A DNA stretch of 64,000 bases. Source: Gloeotrichia echinulata CP02 (lineage in GTDB: Bacteria > Cyanobacteriota > Cyanobacteriia > Cyanobacteriales > Nostocaceae). A program made the translations under genes and the position numbers. The notes under the pieces are model-generated. The model had not been told where the DNA came from. It ran no database searches and saw only the letters and a program-made list of their open reading frames with translations. The DNA lies in the NCBI GenBank assembly GCA_038087035.1, contig CP051187.1:2423001-2487000 (forward strand), read 5' to 3'. Shown piece after piece: positions 8,707 to 15,670 of the stretch. Position 1 is the first letter of the stretch. Every line of letters starts with the position of its first letter.

Positions 8707-8730
8707 TTATTAGGTAGAATTTCTAAAAAT

Positions 8731-8755
8731 CAGAATTGCACAATCGGCAATTCTG
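8731..8755 (+). promoter_or_regulatory. Spacer hairpin after gvpA2
   Basis: Perfect 9-bp stem (cagaattgc / gcaattctg) with a 7-nt loop, 25 bp after the stop. No U-run follows, so an RNA-stability or attenuation structure is more likely than a full terminator. The identical hairpin follows gvpA3 and gvpA4. Confidence 0.6.
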
Positions 8756-8814
8756 AGTGTGATTTCTGACCAGATAAAGTTCAAATCAACAACAAGTAGT
8801 TAAGGAGTAAAATC

Positions 8815-9030
8815 ATGGCAGTAGAAAAAACTAATTCCTCTTCCAGCTTGGCCGAAGTTATAGATCGTATCCTCGACAAAGGTATCGTGGTAGATGCTTG
8901 GGTTCGTGTTTCTCTAGTAGGTATTGAACTACTAGCTATCGAAGCTCGTATCGTTATAGCTTCTGTTGAAACATACCTGAAATATGCCGAAGCTGTTGGT
9001 TTAACTCAGTCAGCCGCAGTCCCTGCTTAA
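8815..9030 (+). CDS. gvpA: Gas vesicle major shell protein GvpA, copy 3
   Basis: 71 residues, identical protein to copies 2 and 5 and DNA almost identical to copy 2. Start at ATG with 'gttaaggag' upstream. Repeat period from copy 2 is 324 bp, so gene and spacer were duplicated as one unit. Function as for the other GvpA copies. Confidence 0.97.
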   Translation: MAVEKTNSSSSLAEVIDRILDKGIVVDAWVRVSLVGIELLAIEARIVIASVETYLKYAEAVGLTQSAAVPA

Positions 9031-9054
9031 TTATTAGGTAGAATTTCTAAAAAT

Positions 9055-9079
9055 CAGAATTGCACAATCGGCAATTCTG
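9055..9079 (+). promoter_or_regulatory. Spacer hairpin after gvpA3
   Basis: Same perfect 9-bp stem and 7-nt loop as the hairpin after gvpA2, in the duplicated spacer. Confidence 0.6.
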
Positions 9080-9135
9080 AGTGTGATTTCTGACCAGATA
9101 AAGTTCAAATCAACAACAAGTGAAGGAGTAAAATC

Positions 9136-9363
9136 ATGGCAGTAGAAAAAACTAATTCCTCTTCCAGCTTGGCCGAAGTTATAGATCGTATCCTCGACAA
9201 AGGTATCGTGGTAGATGCTTGGGTTCGTGTTTCTCTAGTAGGTATTGAACTACTAGCTATCGAAGCTCGTATCGTTATAGCTTCTGTTGAAACATACCTG
9301 AAATATGCCGAAGCTGTTGGTTTAACTCAGTCAGGCCGCAGTCCCTGCTTAATTATTAGGTAG
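9136..9363 (+). CDS. gvpA: GvpA copy 4 with frameshifted C-terminus
   Basis: Identical to the other copies for the first ~66 residues, then one extra G ('cagtcaggccgcag' against 'cagtcagccgcag' in copies 2 and 3) changes the tail from 'SAAVPA' to 'SGRSPCLIIR', giving 75 residues. The hydrophobic core is intact, so the product could still assemble; the last residues of GvpA are thought to be peripheral. A sequencing or assembly error in a repeated region is a real alternative. The ribosome site 'gaaggag' is intact. Confidence 0.9.
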   Translation: MAVEKTNSSSSLAEVIDRILDKGIVVDAWVRVSLVGIELLAIEARIVIASVETYLKYAEAVGLTQSGRSPCLIIR

Positions 9364-9376
9364 AATTTCTAAAAAT

Positions 9377-9401
9377 CAGAATTGCACAATCGGCAATTCT
9401 G
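9377..9401 (+). promoter_or_regulatory. Spacer hairpin after gvpA4
   Basis: Third copy of the 9-bp stem, 7-nt loop structure found after gvpA2 and gvpA3. Confidence 0.6.
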
Positions 9402-9457
9402 AGTGTGATTTCTGACCAGATAAAGTTCAAATCAACAACAAGTGAAGGAGTAAAATC

Positions 9458-9673
9458 ATGGCAGTAGAAAAAACTAATTCCTCTTCCAGCTTGGCCGAAG
9501 TTATAGATCGTATCCTCGACAAAGGTATCGTAGTCGATGCTTGGGTACGTGTTTCCTTAGTAGGTATTGAATTACTAGCTATCGAAGCTCGTATTGTCAT
9601 CGCTTCTGTGGAAACCTACCTGAAATATGCTGAAGCTGTTGGTCTAACTCAATCAGCCGCAGTCCCTGCTTAA
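9458..9673 (+). CDS. gvpA: Gas vesicle major shell protein GvpA, copy 5
   Basis: 71-residue GvpA, protein identical to copies 2 and 3 but with many silent differences (for example 'gtagtcgatgcttgggtacg', shared with copy 1). The array therefore has two DNA types: outer copies 1 and 5, and inner homogenised copies 2-4. The ribosome site is 'gaaggag'. gvpC follows after a hairpin. Confidence 0.97.
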   Translation: MAVEKTNSSSSLAEVIDRILDKGIVVDAWVRVSLVGIELLAIEARIVIASVETYLKYAEAVGLTQSAAVPA

Positions 9674-9697
9674 TAATTGAGCCGAGTTCAGAAAAAT

Positions 9698-9722
9698 CAG
9701 AATTACTTAGTTTGTAATTCTG
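9698..9722 (+). promoter_or_regulatory. Hairpin between gvpA5 and gvpC
   Basis: Perfect 9-bp stem (cagaattac / gtaattctg), 7-nt loop, in the same relative place as the other gvpA spacer hairpins but with a compensated stem change (c-g to c-a with matching g-t on the other arm). Covariation between copies suggests the structure is maintained. It may reduce readthrough into gvpC, whose product is needed in lower amount. Confidence 0.6.
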
Positions 9723-9886
9723 ATGCTAATTCTGCTTTAATCTGATTATCCCGATATACTTCAATCAATATATATCCAAGGATAAAAGGAAAAAATCAGA
9801 AATTACTAGAGCTACATTCACCGGATATTAATTATCCTGTGAATGTGTTTAAATCACCATTATTTAGTATAATTGCGGAGAAACTC

Positions 9887-10378
9887 ATGACGGCTTTAAT
9901 GGAAAAAATCCGGCAAGAGCATCGGTCAATAGCTGAGGAAGTAACTCAACTATTTAATGAGACTCACGAATTCTTGTCCGCTACAACAGCCCAAAGACAA
10001 GCGCAAGCTAAACAGCAAGCACAACAACTGCACGAATTCCGTCAGCAACTTGAGCAAACCAGCCACCAATTCTTAACAGAAACTGCTAAAGAAAGAACGG
10101 CTCAAGCTAAACAGCAAGCACAACAACTGCACGAATTCCGTCAGCAACTTGAGCAAACCAGCCACCAATTCTTAACAGAAACTGCTAAAGAAAGAACGGC
10201 TCAAGCTAAACAGCAAGCACAACAACTGCACGAATTCCGTCAGCAACTTGAGCAAACCAGCCACCAATTCTTAACAGAAACTGCTAAAGAAAGAACGGCT
10301 CAAGCTAAACAACAAGGACAAGAACTGCGCCAATTCCGCAAGGATTTGTTTGCAAGTATTTTTGGCACCCACATTTAG
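9887..10378 (+). CDS. gvpC: Gas vesicle strengthening protein GvpC
   Basis: GvpC binds the outside of the GvpA ribs and raises the collapse pressure. ATG 9887 ('MTALMEKIRQEHRSIAEEV') matches the known cyanobacterial N-terminus and has GGAG 6 nt upstream; GTG 9839 is an in-frame upstream extension. The 163 residues can be divided into an 18-residue head, four 33-residue repeats and a 13-residue tail ending 'RKDLFASIFGTHI'. Repeats 2 to 4 are almost perfect copies ('QLEQTSHQFLTETAKERT') encoded by near-identical 99-bp DNA. Anabaena flos-aquae GvpC has five repeats, so this one is shorter. Confidence 0.96.
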   Translation: MTALMEKIRQEHRSIAEEVTQLFNETHEFLSATTAQRQAQAKQQAQQLHEFRQQLEQTSHQFLTETAKERTAQAKQQAQQLHEFRQQLEQTSHQFLTETAKERTAQAKQQAQQLHEFRQQLEQTSHQFLTETAKERTAQAKQQGQELRQFRKDLFASIFGTHI

Positions 10379-10741
10379 TCCTTAATCAACACTCCCAAGA
10401 AACGGAGTGTATCTGTTGAAGAACAGGGCTAAAGAGTAAAACCCCCTAATCTTCCAGGTAAAAAACTGGTAAGACCAGGGGGCTAATCAAATTCAACAAT
10501 GAGTTTTAGTGTGAGACTTGAAAAGCTTCCGCTGTAACTACAAAGCATAAGTAAAATATTTTAATTGCTTATTCCACCTTGTTTGTTACCAGCTACTAAT
10601 GAATGGCTCCAACTATCTTTCAGGATGTCAGACATTCATGAGAGGTTGCTTAGAGCCTATCTAGCTATCATAACACCTCGATGCACAAATGGCATCTGTT
10701 TTTTTAAATTGTGCAAAAATTGTTGCTCATCACATTAACTT
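10379..10741. other. gvpC-gvpN intergenic gap with hairpin
   Basis: 363 bp. An imperfect stem-loop at 10442-10481 pairs 'ccccctaatcttccag' with 'ctggtaagaccaggggg' around a 7-nt loop (two mismatches, one bulge). No U-run follows. It may partly terminate or stabilise the abundant gvpA-C transcript. The rest shows nothing I recognise; a separate gvpN promoter may be here. Confidence 0.5.
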
Positions 10742-11716
10742 ATGACTATCACTACCAACAATAAAAAAAGAGCTGTTCTTCGTGTCCGTCCTGGACAGTT
10801 TGTGGTAACACCTGCTATCGAACGGGTAGCGCTACGGGCGTTGCGTTATCTCACATCAGGCTTCGCTATTCATTTACGCGGTCCTGCTGGTACGGGGAAA
10901 ACAACTTTAGCAATGCATCTGGCCAACTGTTTGGACAGACCAATTATGTTGATTTTTGGAGATGACGAATTTAAAAGTTCTGATTTAATTGGTAGTGAAT
11001 CCGGTTACACTCACAAAAAACTACTAGACAATTACATTCACAGTGTCGTCAAAATCGAAGACGAATTCAAACAAAATTGGGTCGACTCCAGACTAACTTT
11101 AGCTTGTCGGGAAGGCTTCACCTTGGTCTACGACGAATTTAACCGTTCACGGCCTGAAGTTAATAATGTCTTGCTGTCAGCTTTAGAAGAAAAAATTCTG
11201 ACGCTTCCTCCCAGCAGCAATCAGCCAGAATACCTGCATGTTAATCCCCAATTCCGGGCAATTTTTACCTCCAATCCTGAAGAATATTGCGGAGTCCACG
11301 CGACTCAGGATGCTTTAATGGATCGGCTGGTAACTATTAATATGCCAGAACCAGATGAGCTAACTCAAAGCGAAATATTAATCCAAAAAACAGGGATAAA
11401 TCAAGAATATTCTCATTTAATCGTCCGCTTAGTGAAAGCCTTTCGCCAACTTACAGGTGGTGAAAAGACCTCTGGATTACGGTCTTGTCTGATGATTGCT
11501 AAAGTCTGTTCGGAACATGATATTCTAGTAGCACCAGAAGATTCAGATTTTCGGGAAATTTGTGCAGATATATTGTTCAATCGGACAAAGTTATCTCCTA
11601 GCGAATCCACAACTATTTTTCTAGAACTACTTAACCACTTAAAACGGGAAACAGCAGAACAATTAGTTCAGGACGACATACCAGAAGATACATTGGTGAA
11701 TAATTTTTATGATTAG
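10742..11716 (+). CDS. gvpN: Gas vesicle AAA+ ATPase GvpN
   Basis: A 324-residue MoxR-like AAA+ ATPase needed for gas vesicle growth from bicones. Walker A 'GPAGTGKT' is at residues 47-54, Walker B 'LVYDEFNRS' at ~128-136, and a sensor-like 'RAIFTSNPEEYCG' follows. Length and order match cyanobacterial GvpN. ATG 10742 is the only sensible start; the ribosome site is weak. It lies between gvpC and gvpJ, as in Anabaena. Confidence 0.96.
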   Translation: MTITTNNKKRAVLRVRPGQFVVTPAIERVALRALRYLTSGFAIHLRGPAGTGKTTLAMHLANCLDRPIMLIFGDDEFKSSDLIGSESGYTHKKLLDNYIHSVVKIEDEFKQNWVDSRLTLACREGFTLVYDEFNRSRPEVNNVLLSALEEKILTLPPSSNQPEYLHVNPQFRAIFTSNPEEYCGVHATQDALMDRLVTINMPEPDELTQSEILIQKTGINQEYSHLIVRLVKAFRQLTGGEKTSGLRSCLMIAKVCSEHDILVAPEDSDFREICADILFNRTKLSPSESTTIFLELLNHLKRETAEQLVQDDIPEDTLVNNFYD

Positions 11717-11910
11717 CAGCGAAACATCGCTTTCGCGACCCACATTGTTTGATGATTATGTTACCTTGTAAGAGTAACATTTTTCCGACAGCACGCACCA
11801 AATAAGTGCATAAATAAAAGCCTGAAAACTAGATATAATCTAACGGTAAATGCTCTTTTGGCTTGAGAGCAAAAGGACCGTGTTTAACCCATTGAAGAGT
11901 GTAATCAACC

Positions 11911-12342
11911 ATGACTACTACCCCTATACTGCCAACACGTTCTCCAACTAACTCAAGTCGAGCAATTACTACATCTACTCAGGGTTCAACTTTAGCGGAT
12001 ATTCTCGAAAGAGTTCTCGATAAAGGAATTGTAATTGCTGGTGATATTTCCGTATCTATTGCCTCTACTGAACTGATACATATCCGAATTCGATTGTTAA
12101 TTGCCTCAGTTGATAAAGCAAAGGAAATGGGTATTAATTGGTGGGAAAATGACCCTTATTTGAGCAGTAAAACTCAACTGTTAATTGAGGAAAATAAACA
12201 ATTAATTGAGGAAAATAAACAATTTCAGCATCGCCTAAATAGCCTGGAAGAACAGCTACGTTTATTCACAGCTATAAATGGGAATCACACAGAGCAATCC
12301 GAAGAAAATTCGGAAGATAACTCCCCTAATGTTGCTGAATAA
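11911..12342 (+). CDS. gvpJ: Gas vesicle protein GvpJ
   Basis: A 143-residue GvpA-related minor protein. After a Ser/Thr-rich head, residues ~28-70 carry the GvpA-like core ('STLADILERVLDKGIVIAGD' to 'IHIRIRLLIASVDKAKEMG'). The C-terminal extension is a Glu/Gln/Asn-rich helix with a doubled 7-residue unit ('LIEENKQ' twice, encoded by a 21-bp direct repeat), then an acidic end. GvpJ is thought to act in nucleation or at the vesicle tips. A TATAAT at 11834-11839 lies upstream without a clear -35. Confidence 0.93.
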   Translation: MTTTPILPTRSPTNSSRAITTSTQGSTLADILERVLDKGIVIAGDISVSIASTELIHIRIRLLIASVDKAKEMGINWWENDPYLSSKTQLLIEENKQLIEENKQFQHRLNSLEEQLRLFTAINGNHTEQSEENSEDNSPNVAE

Positions 12343-12513
12343 AATAGTGGATTTATCAATAATTTTTCACTAGATTCATAGTCAATATAGTGGAATATTA
12401 TGAGTAAGCAGAATTCAATTTTAATTCATTCTCTAACCAACATAAAGACTGAATTTGTTAAATTTTGAAAGATTCAATCTTGTCGAATAAATTTAGAAAA
12501 GGTAGATGGAATC

Positions 12514-12987
12514 ATGGAAATTATTTGCACTTCTGTTGAAAATTCCCACGATTTACCACCTACCACTTCTAAAGCTAACAGCCAAGCGGGTTTAGTTCCT
12601 TTACTGTTAACCGTAGTAGAACTAATACGCCAGCTGATGGAAGCTCAGGTAATTCGGCGCATGGAACAGGAGTGTCTCAGTGAATCCGACTTAGAGCGAG
12701 CAGCCGAAAGCTTGCAAAAATTAGAGGAGCAAGTTTTAAATTTGTGTCGGATTTTTGAAATTGATCCAGCAGATTTGAATGTCAAATTAGGAGAGTTTGG
12801 TACTCTTTTACCAGCACCAGGGTCTTATTATCCCGGAGAAACTGGAAGTCAACCTTCGATACTAGAACTACTAGATCGTCTTTTAAACACGGGAATTGTT
12901 GTAGACGGCGAAATAGATTTAGGTGTAGCTCAAATCAATCTTATTCACGCTAAGTTACGCTTAGTTTTGACCTCAAAACCGATCTAA
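12514..12987 (+). CDS. gvpK: Gas vesicle protein GvpK
   Basis: A 157-residue GvpK. The central block 'GLVPLLLTVVELIRQLMEAQ' and 'IRRMEQECLSESDLERAAES' is the family signature, and 'FEIDPADLNVKLGEFGTLLP' follows. The last ~45 residues resemble the GvpA/J core ('LELLDRLLNTGIVVDGEIDL', 'LIHAKLRLVL'), a feature of cyanobacterial GvpK. It is an essential minor protein of unknown exact role. ATG 12514 follows a 'ggtagatgg' segment. Confidence 0.94.
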   Translation: MEIICTSVENSHDLPPTTSKANSQAGLVPLLLTVVELIRQLMEAQVIRRMEQECLSESDLERAAESLQKLEEQVLNLCRIFEIDPADLNVKLGEFGTLLPAPGSYYPGETGSQPSILELLDRLLNTGIVVDGEIDLGVAQINLIHAKLRLVLTSKPI

Positions 12988-13207
12988 TTACAGTACCCAG
13001 GTTTCTCACCAGATTTTTCTTCGCGTTGCTTTCTCTTTGTCCCAAAGTCCTAGGGGCTGGTTCAGAGATATCCTCATTAATAGTTGATAATCTTTATGAA
13101 CCCGCCCCTACTTGTTGCGTCAGTCCACTCGTTTACTGACTCACCCCAAAAAACTTAGTCATTACAAAGTTATCAGTCGTTAATATAGGTTTAAGATTTT
13201 TTAGCTT

Positions 13208-13939
13208 ATGGATGTTGGTCTTTATCTTTACGGTATTTTTGCTGACCCAATCCCAGAAAAAATTGCTCTGAAAGGATTGGATTCGCAACCTGTTTCTAGT
13301 CAAGTAATTGACGGATTTACTTTTTTATATTCAGATGCAAAACAAGAAAAATATTTGGCATCTCGTCGTAATTTAATCAGCCATGAAAAGGTTTTAGAAC
13401 AAGCAATGCACGAAGGGTTTCGGACTCTTTTACCCTTGCGTTTTGGATTAGTTGTCAAAGATTGGGAAACAGTGATCACACAACTAACAAAACCGCATAA
13501 ACAGGAATTGCAAGAACTATTTCAAAAATTGGCAGGAATGCGAGAGGTTAGCGTTAAGATTCTTTGGGATTCTAAGTCCGAATTACAAGCAATGATGGAG
13601 TCTAATCAAGACTTGAAACAGAAGCGCGACCAAATGGAAGGAAAGGCGTTGAGTATGGAGCAAGTAATTGAAATTGGACAATTAATTGAAAATAATTTGG
13701 CAATTCGGAAAGAATCTGTAATCCAAGTTTTCTTTAATGAGCTAAATCCCTTAGCCGAAGAGATTATTGAAAGTGATCCCATGATGGAAGAAATGATTTA
13801 CAACGCTGCTTTTTTAATTCCTTGGGATACCGAATCTGTGTTTAGCCAACGTGTCGAAGCCATTGACCAAACATTTGGCGATCGCTTACGTATTCGCTAC
13901 AACAATTTTACTGCTCCCTATACCTTTGCTCAAATTTAG
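13208..13939 (+). CDS. gvpF: Gas vesicle protein GvpF/L family, first copy
   Basis: A 243-residue GvpF/GvpL protein (called gvpX or gvpF/L in Anabaena). The N-terminal 'GLYLYGIFADP' and the central 'EGFRTLLPLRFGLVV' are the family hallmarks; the C-terminal domain contains 'NELNPLAEEI' and 'NAAFLIPWDTESVFSQRVEA'. GvpF of Microcystis lines the gas-facing side and is thought to help initiation. gvpG follows 25 bp downstream. A second member lies at 14875-15558. Confidence 0.93.
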   Translation: MDVGLYLYGIFADPIPEKIALKGLDSQPVSSQVIDGFTFLYSDAKQEKYLASRRNLISHEKVLEQAMHEGFRTLLPLRFGLVVKDWETVITQLTKPHKQELQELFQKLAGMREVSVKILWDSKSELQAMMESNQDLKQKRDQMEGKALSMEQVIEIGQLIENNLAIRKESVIQVFFNELNPLAEEIIESDPMMEEMIYNAAFLIPWDTESVFSQRVEAIDQTFGDRLRIRYNNFTAPYTFAQI

Positions 13940-13964
13940 TAACAAACATCACAGTAATAAATAT

Positions 13965-14207
13965 ATGCTAGGTAAAATTTTACTATTTCCAGTTATGGGA
14001 CCTATCAGTGGACTTGTATGGATTGGAGAACAAATTCAAGAGCGGACTAATACTGAATTTGATGCTCAAGAAAATTTGCATAAACAATTATTAAGTCTGC
14101 AACTTTCTTTTGATATAGGCGAAATTTCCGAGGAGGACTTTGAGGAGCAAGAAGAAGAACTTCTCCTGAAAATTCAAGCTTTGGAAGAACAAGCCAGGCT
14201 AGAATAA
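13965..14207 (+). CDS. gvpG: Gas vesicle protein GvpG
   Basis: An 80-residue GvpG. ATG 13965 ('MLGKILLFPVMGPISGLVW') gives the family start; a longer upstream frame overlaps gvpF and is not used. A hydrophobic head is followed by an acidic coiled coil ('GEISEEDFEEQEEELL'). After the TAA stop the same frame continues for 29 protein-like, acidic codons ('AETQADEIFEDQYQHFLEY' and on) to a second TAA at 14297, so the gene may have been longer before a nonsense change. Confidence 0.9.
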   Translation: MLGKILLFPVMGPISGLVWIGEQIQERTNTEFDAQENLHKQLLSLQLSFDIGEISEEDFEEQEEELLLKIQALEEQARLE

Positions 14208-14344
14208 GCAGAAACTCAAGCAGATGAAATCTTTGAAGACCAATACCAGCATTTCCTAGAATATGAAAAGGAGGAAAATCTAGTTCTGTTACCTTAATAT
14301 TACTAGCCAATCACCTCGGTTTTCATGTGAAATTAACAAATAAA

Positions 14345-14362
14345 AACCCGCAACTGCGGGTT
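14345..14362 (+). terminator. Rho-independent-type terminator after gvpG
   Basis: Perfect 7-bp stem (aacccgc / gcgggtt) with a 4-nt loop (aact), followed by 'attagtttaatttctttt', T-rich. It also lies at the 3' end of the convergent gvpV gene and could serve both strands, since an A-run precedes it. Confidence 0.8.
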
Positions 14363-14411
14363 ATTAGTTTAATTTCTTTTCGGAGTTTTTTGTTTATCAA
14401 ACCTTTAGAGG

Positions 14412-14726
14412 TTAATATTCAATCTCAAAAGTTTGATAATTAGATTCAAAACAGATAGGTGGACGGGCTAAAATTTGAGGCATTTTTGCTTCAGGACTAC
14501 GTAAGTTATTAATAGTTGCCTCAGTCTCTGCTATCTGGGTTTTGAGGTTACTTAAGCGTTGTTTCAGCATAGCGGTACGCTGCTCAATAAATTGTAATTC
14601 TTGTTTAATTCGTTGCTGTTCTGTTACTAGCTTGTAAAGTTCTAATTGACTAGAAGCCTCACATTTATTCCGAGGCATTGTAGTAATTTTAGGTCTAATA
14701 TTACCCCGATTACGAAATGTTTTCAT
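14412..14726 (-). CDS. gvpV: Coiled-coil protein, probable GvpV
   Basis: A 104-residue basic, helical protein from ATG 14726 ('MKTFRNRGNIRPKITTMPRN'); a 12-residue upstream extension to 14762 is less likely. The central 'KCEASSQLELYKLVTEQQRI' and 'RTAMLKQRLSNLKTQI' form a coiled coil and the end reads 'YQTFEIEY'. This agrees with my memory of cyanobacterial GvpV, which occupies the same place between gvpG and the last F/L gene. Here it is on the opposite strand to the rest of the cluster. The role in vesicles is unknown. Confidence 0.7.
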   Translation of the reverse strand: MKTFRNRGNIRPKITTMPRNKCEASSQLELYKLVTEQQRIKQELQFIEQRTAMLKQRLSNLKTQIAETEATINNLRSPEAKMPQILARPPICFESNYQTFEIEY

Positions 14727-14874
14727 CTTAAATACCTGAGCGATTGCTAGTATTATAACCAAGAAAATTATCTTGTAAAGGCTTAATCAAAAATCGGATT
14801 AAATTCTCTTCAATGAGAAGACAAGAAATCTCAACAATAGACAAGCAAAAAGTATTTTTTATCTGTTTTTCATC

Positions 14875-15558
14875 ATGAAAACGCACAATATCTACACCTA
14901 TGCATTTGTAAAGACTCCTGATTTTCCCTTAGATTTACCAGATGGTAATACTGGTCAAGTACGATTAATTAATGGCGGAGGTATTTCGGCTATTGTCGAA
15001 TCTGGGACAACTATAGAGTCAGTCCAAAAAAATGACGAAGAAGTCATCAAAATGGTTTTAGCTCATGATCGAGTAATTTGTGAACTATTTGACCAAATCA
15101 CAGTTTTACCTTTGCGGTTTGGCACTTATTTTATTTCCCAAGAAGCCTTACTAGATCATATAGAAACTAATGCCAAAGAATACCAAGAAAAAATCAATCA
15201 GTTTCACGGTAAAAACGAATATCTTTTAAAACTAATCCCCCGAACTTTACCAGAGCCAGTCAAGGCCTCAGTAGCAGGAGGAAGAGATTATTTTTTAGCC
15301 AAAAAACAATATTATGAAAATCAAAAAATATTTCAAATCGCACAAGCTGACGAAAAATACAGTCTAATTCATTTAATTACAGAACTGTATAAATCATCCG
15401 TTATTGTGCAACATCAAGCGGAAGAAGTCCGAATTTATCTTTTGGTAAGTTACCAAGATAAGTCTTTACTTTCAAAGCAATTTTTAACTTGGCAAGAAGC
15501 TTGTCCTCGGTGGGATTTATTCTTGGGAGAAGGGCTTCCTCCTTATCAATTTATTTAA
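14875..15558 (+). CDS. Gas vesicle protein GvpF/L family, second copy
   Basis: A 227-residue GvpF/L protein, corresponding by position to gvpW or gvpL depending on the naming scheme. Family blocks: 'NIYTYAFVKTPDFPLDLPDG', 'ISAIVESG', 'DQITVLPLRFGTYF' and the C-terminal 'VRIYLLVSYQDKSLLSKQF' and 'WDLFLGEGLPPYQFI'. Two F/L paralogues in one cluster are normal. ATG 14875 opens 149 bp after the divergent gvpV start. The following ArsA-like gene starts 113 bp downstream. Confidence 0.9.
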   Translation: MKTHNIYTYAFVKTPDFPLDLPDGNTGQVRLINGGGISAIVESGTTIESVQKNDEEVIKMVLAHDRVICELFDQITVLPLRFGTYFISQEALLDHIETNAKEYQEKINQFHGKNEYLLKLIPRTLPEPVKASVAGGRDYFLAKKQYYENQKIFQIAQADEKYSLIHLITELYKSSVIVQHQAEEVRIYLLVSYQDKSLLSKQFLTWQEACPRWDLFLGEGLPPYQFI

Positions 15559-15670
15559 CAATAAACTCGGTGGAAATAAAAAATTATATTACGAAACCTG
15601 ACCATTTCCAGTAAGCTTTATTTCCGCCGACCTTCTTAGTTACAAATATTTCTGGTTTTTTAACTTTATT

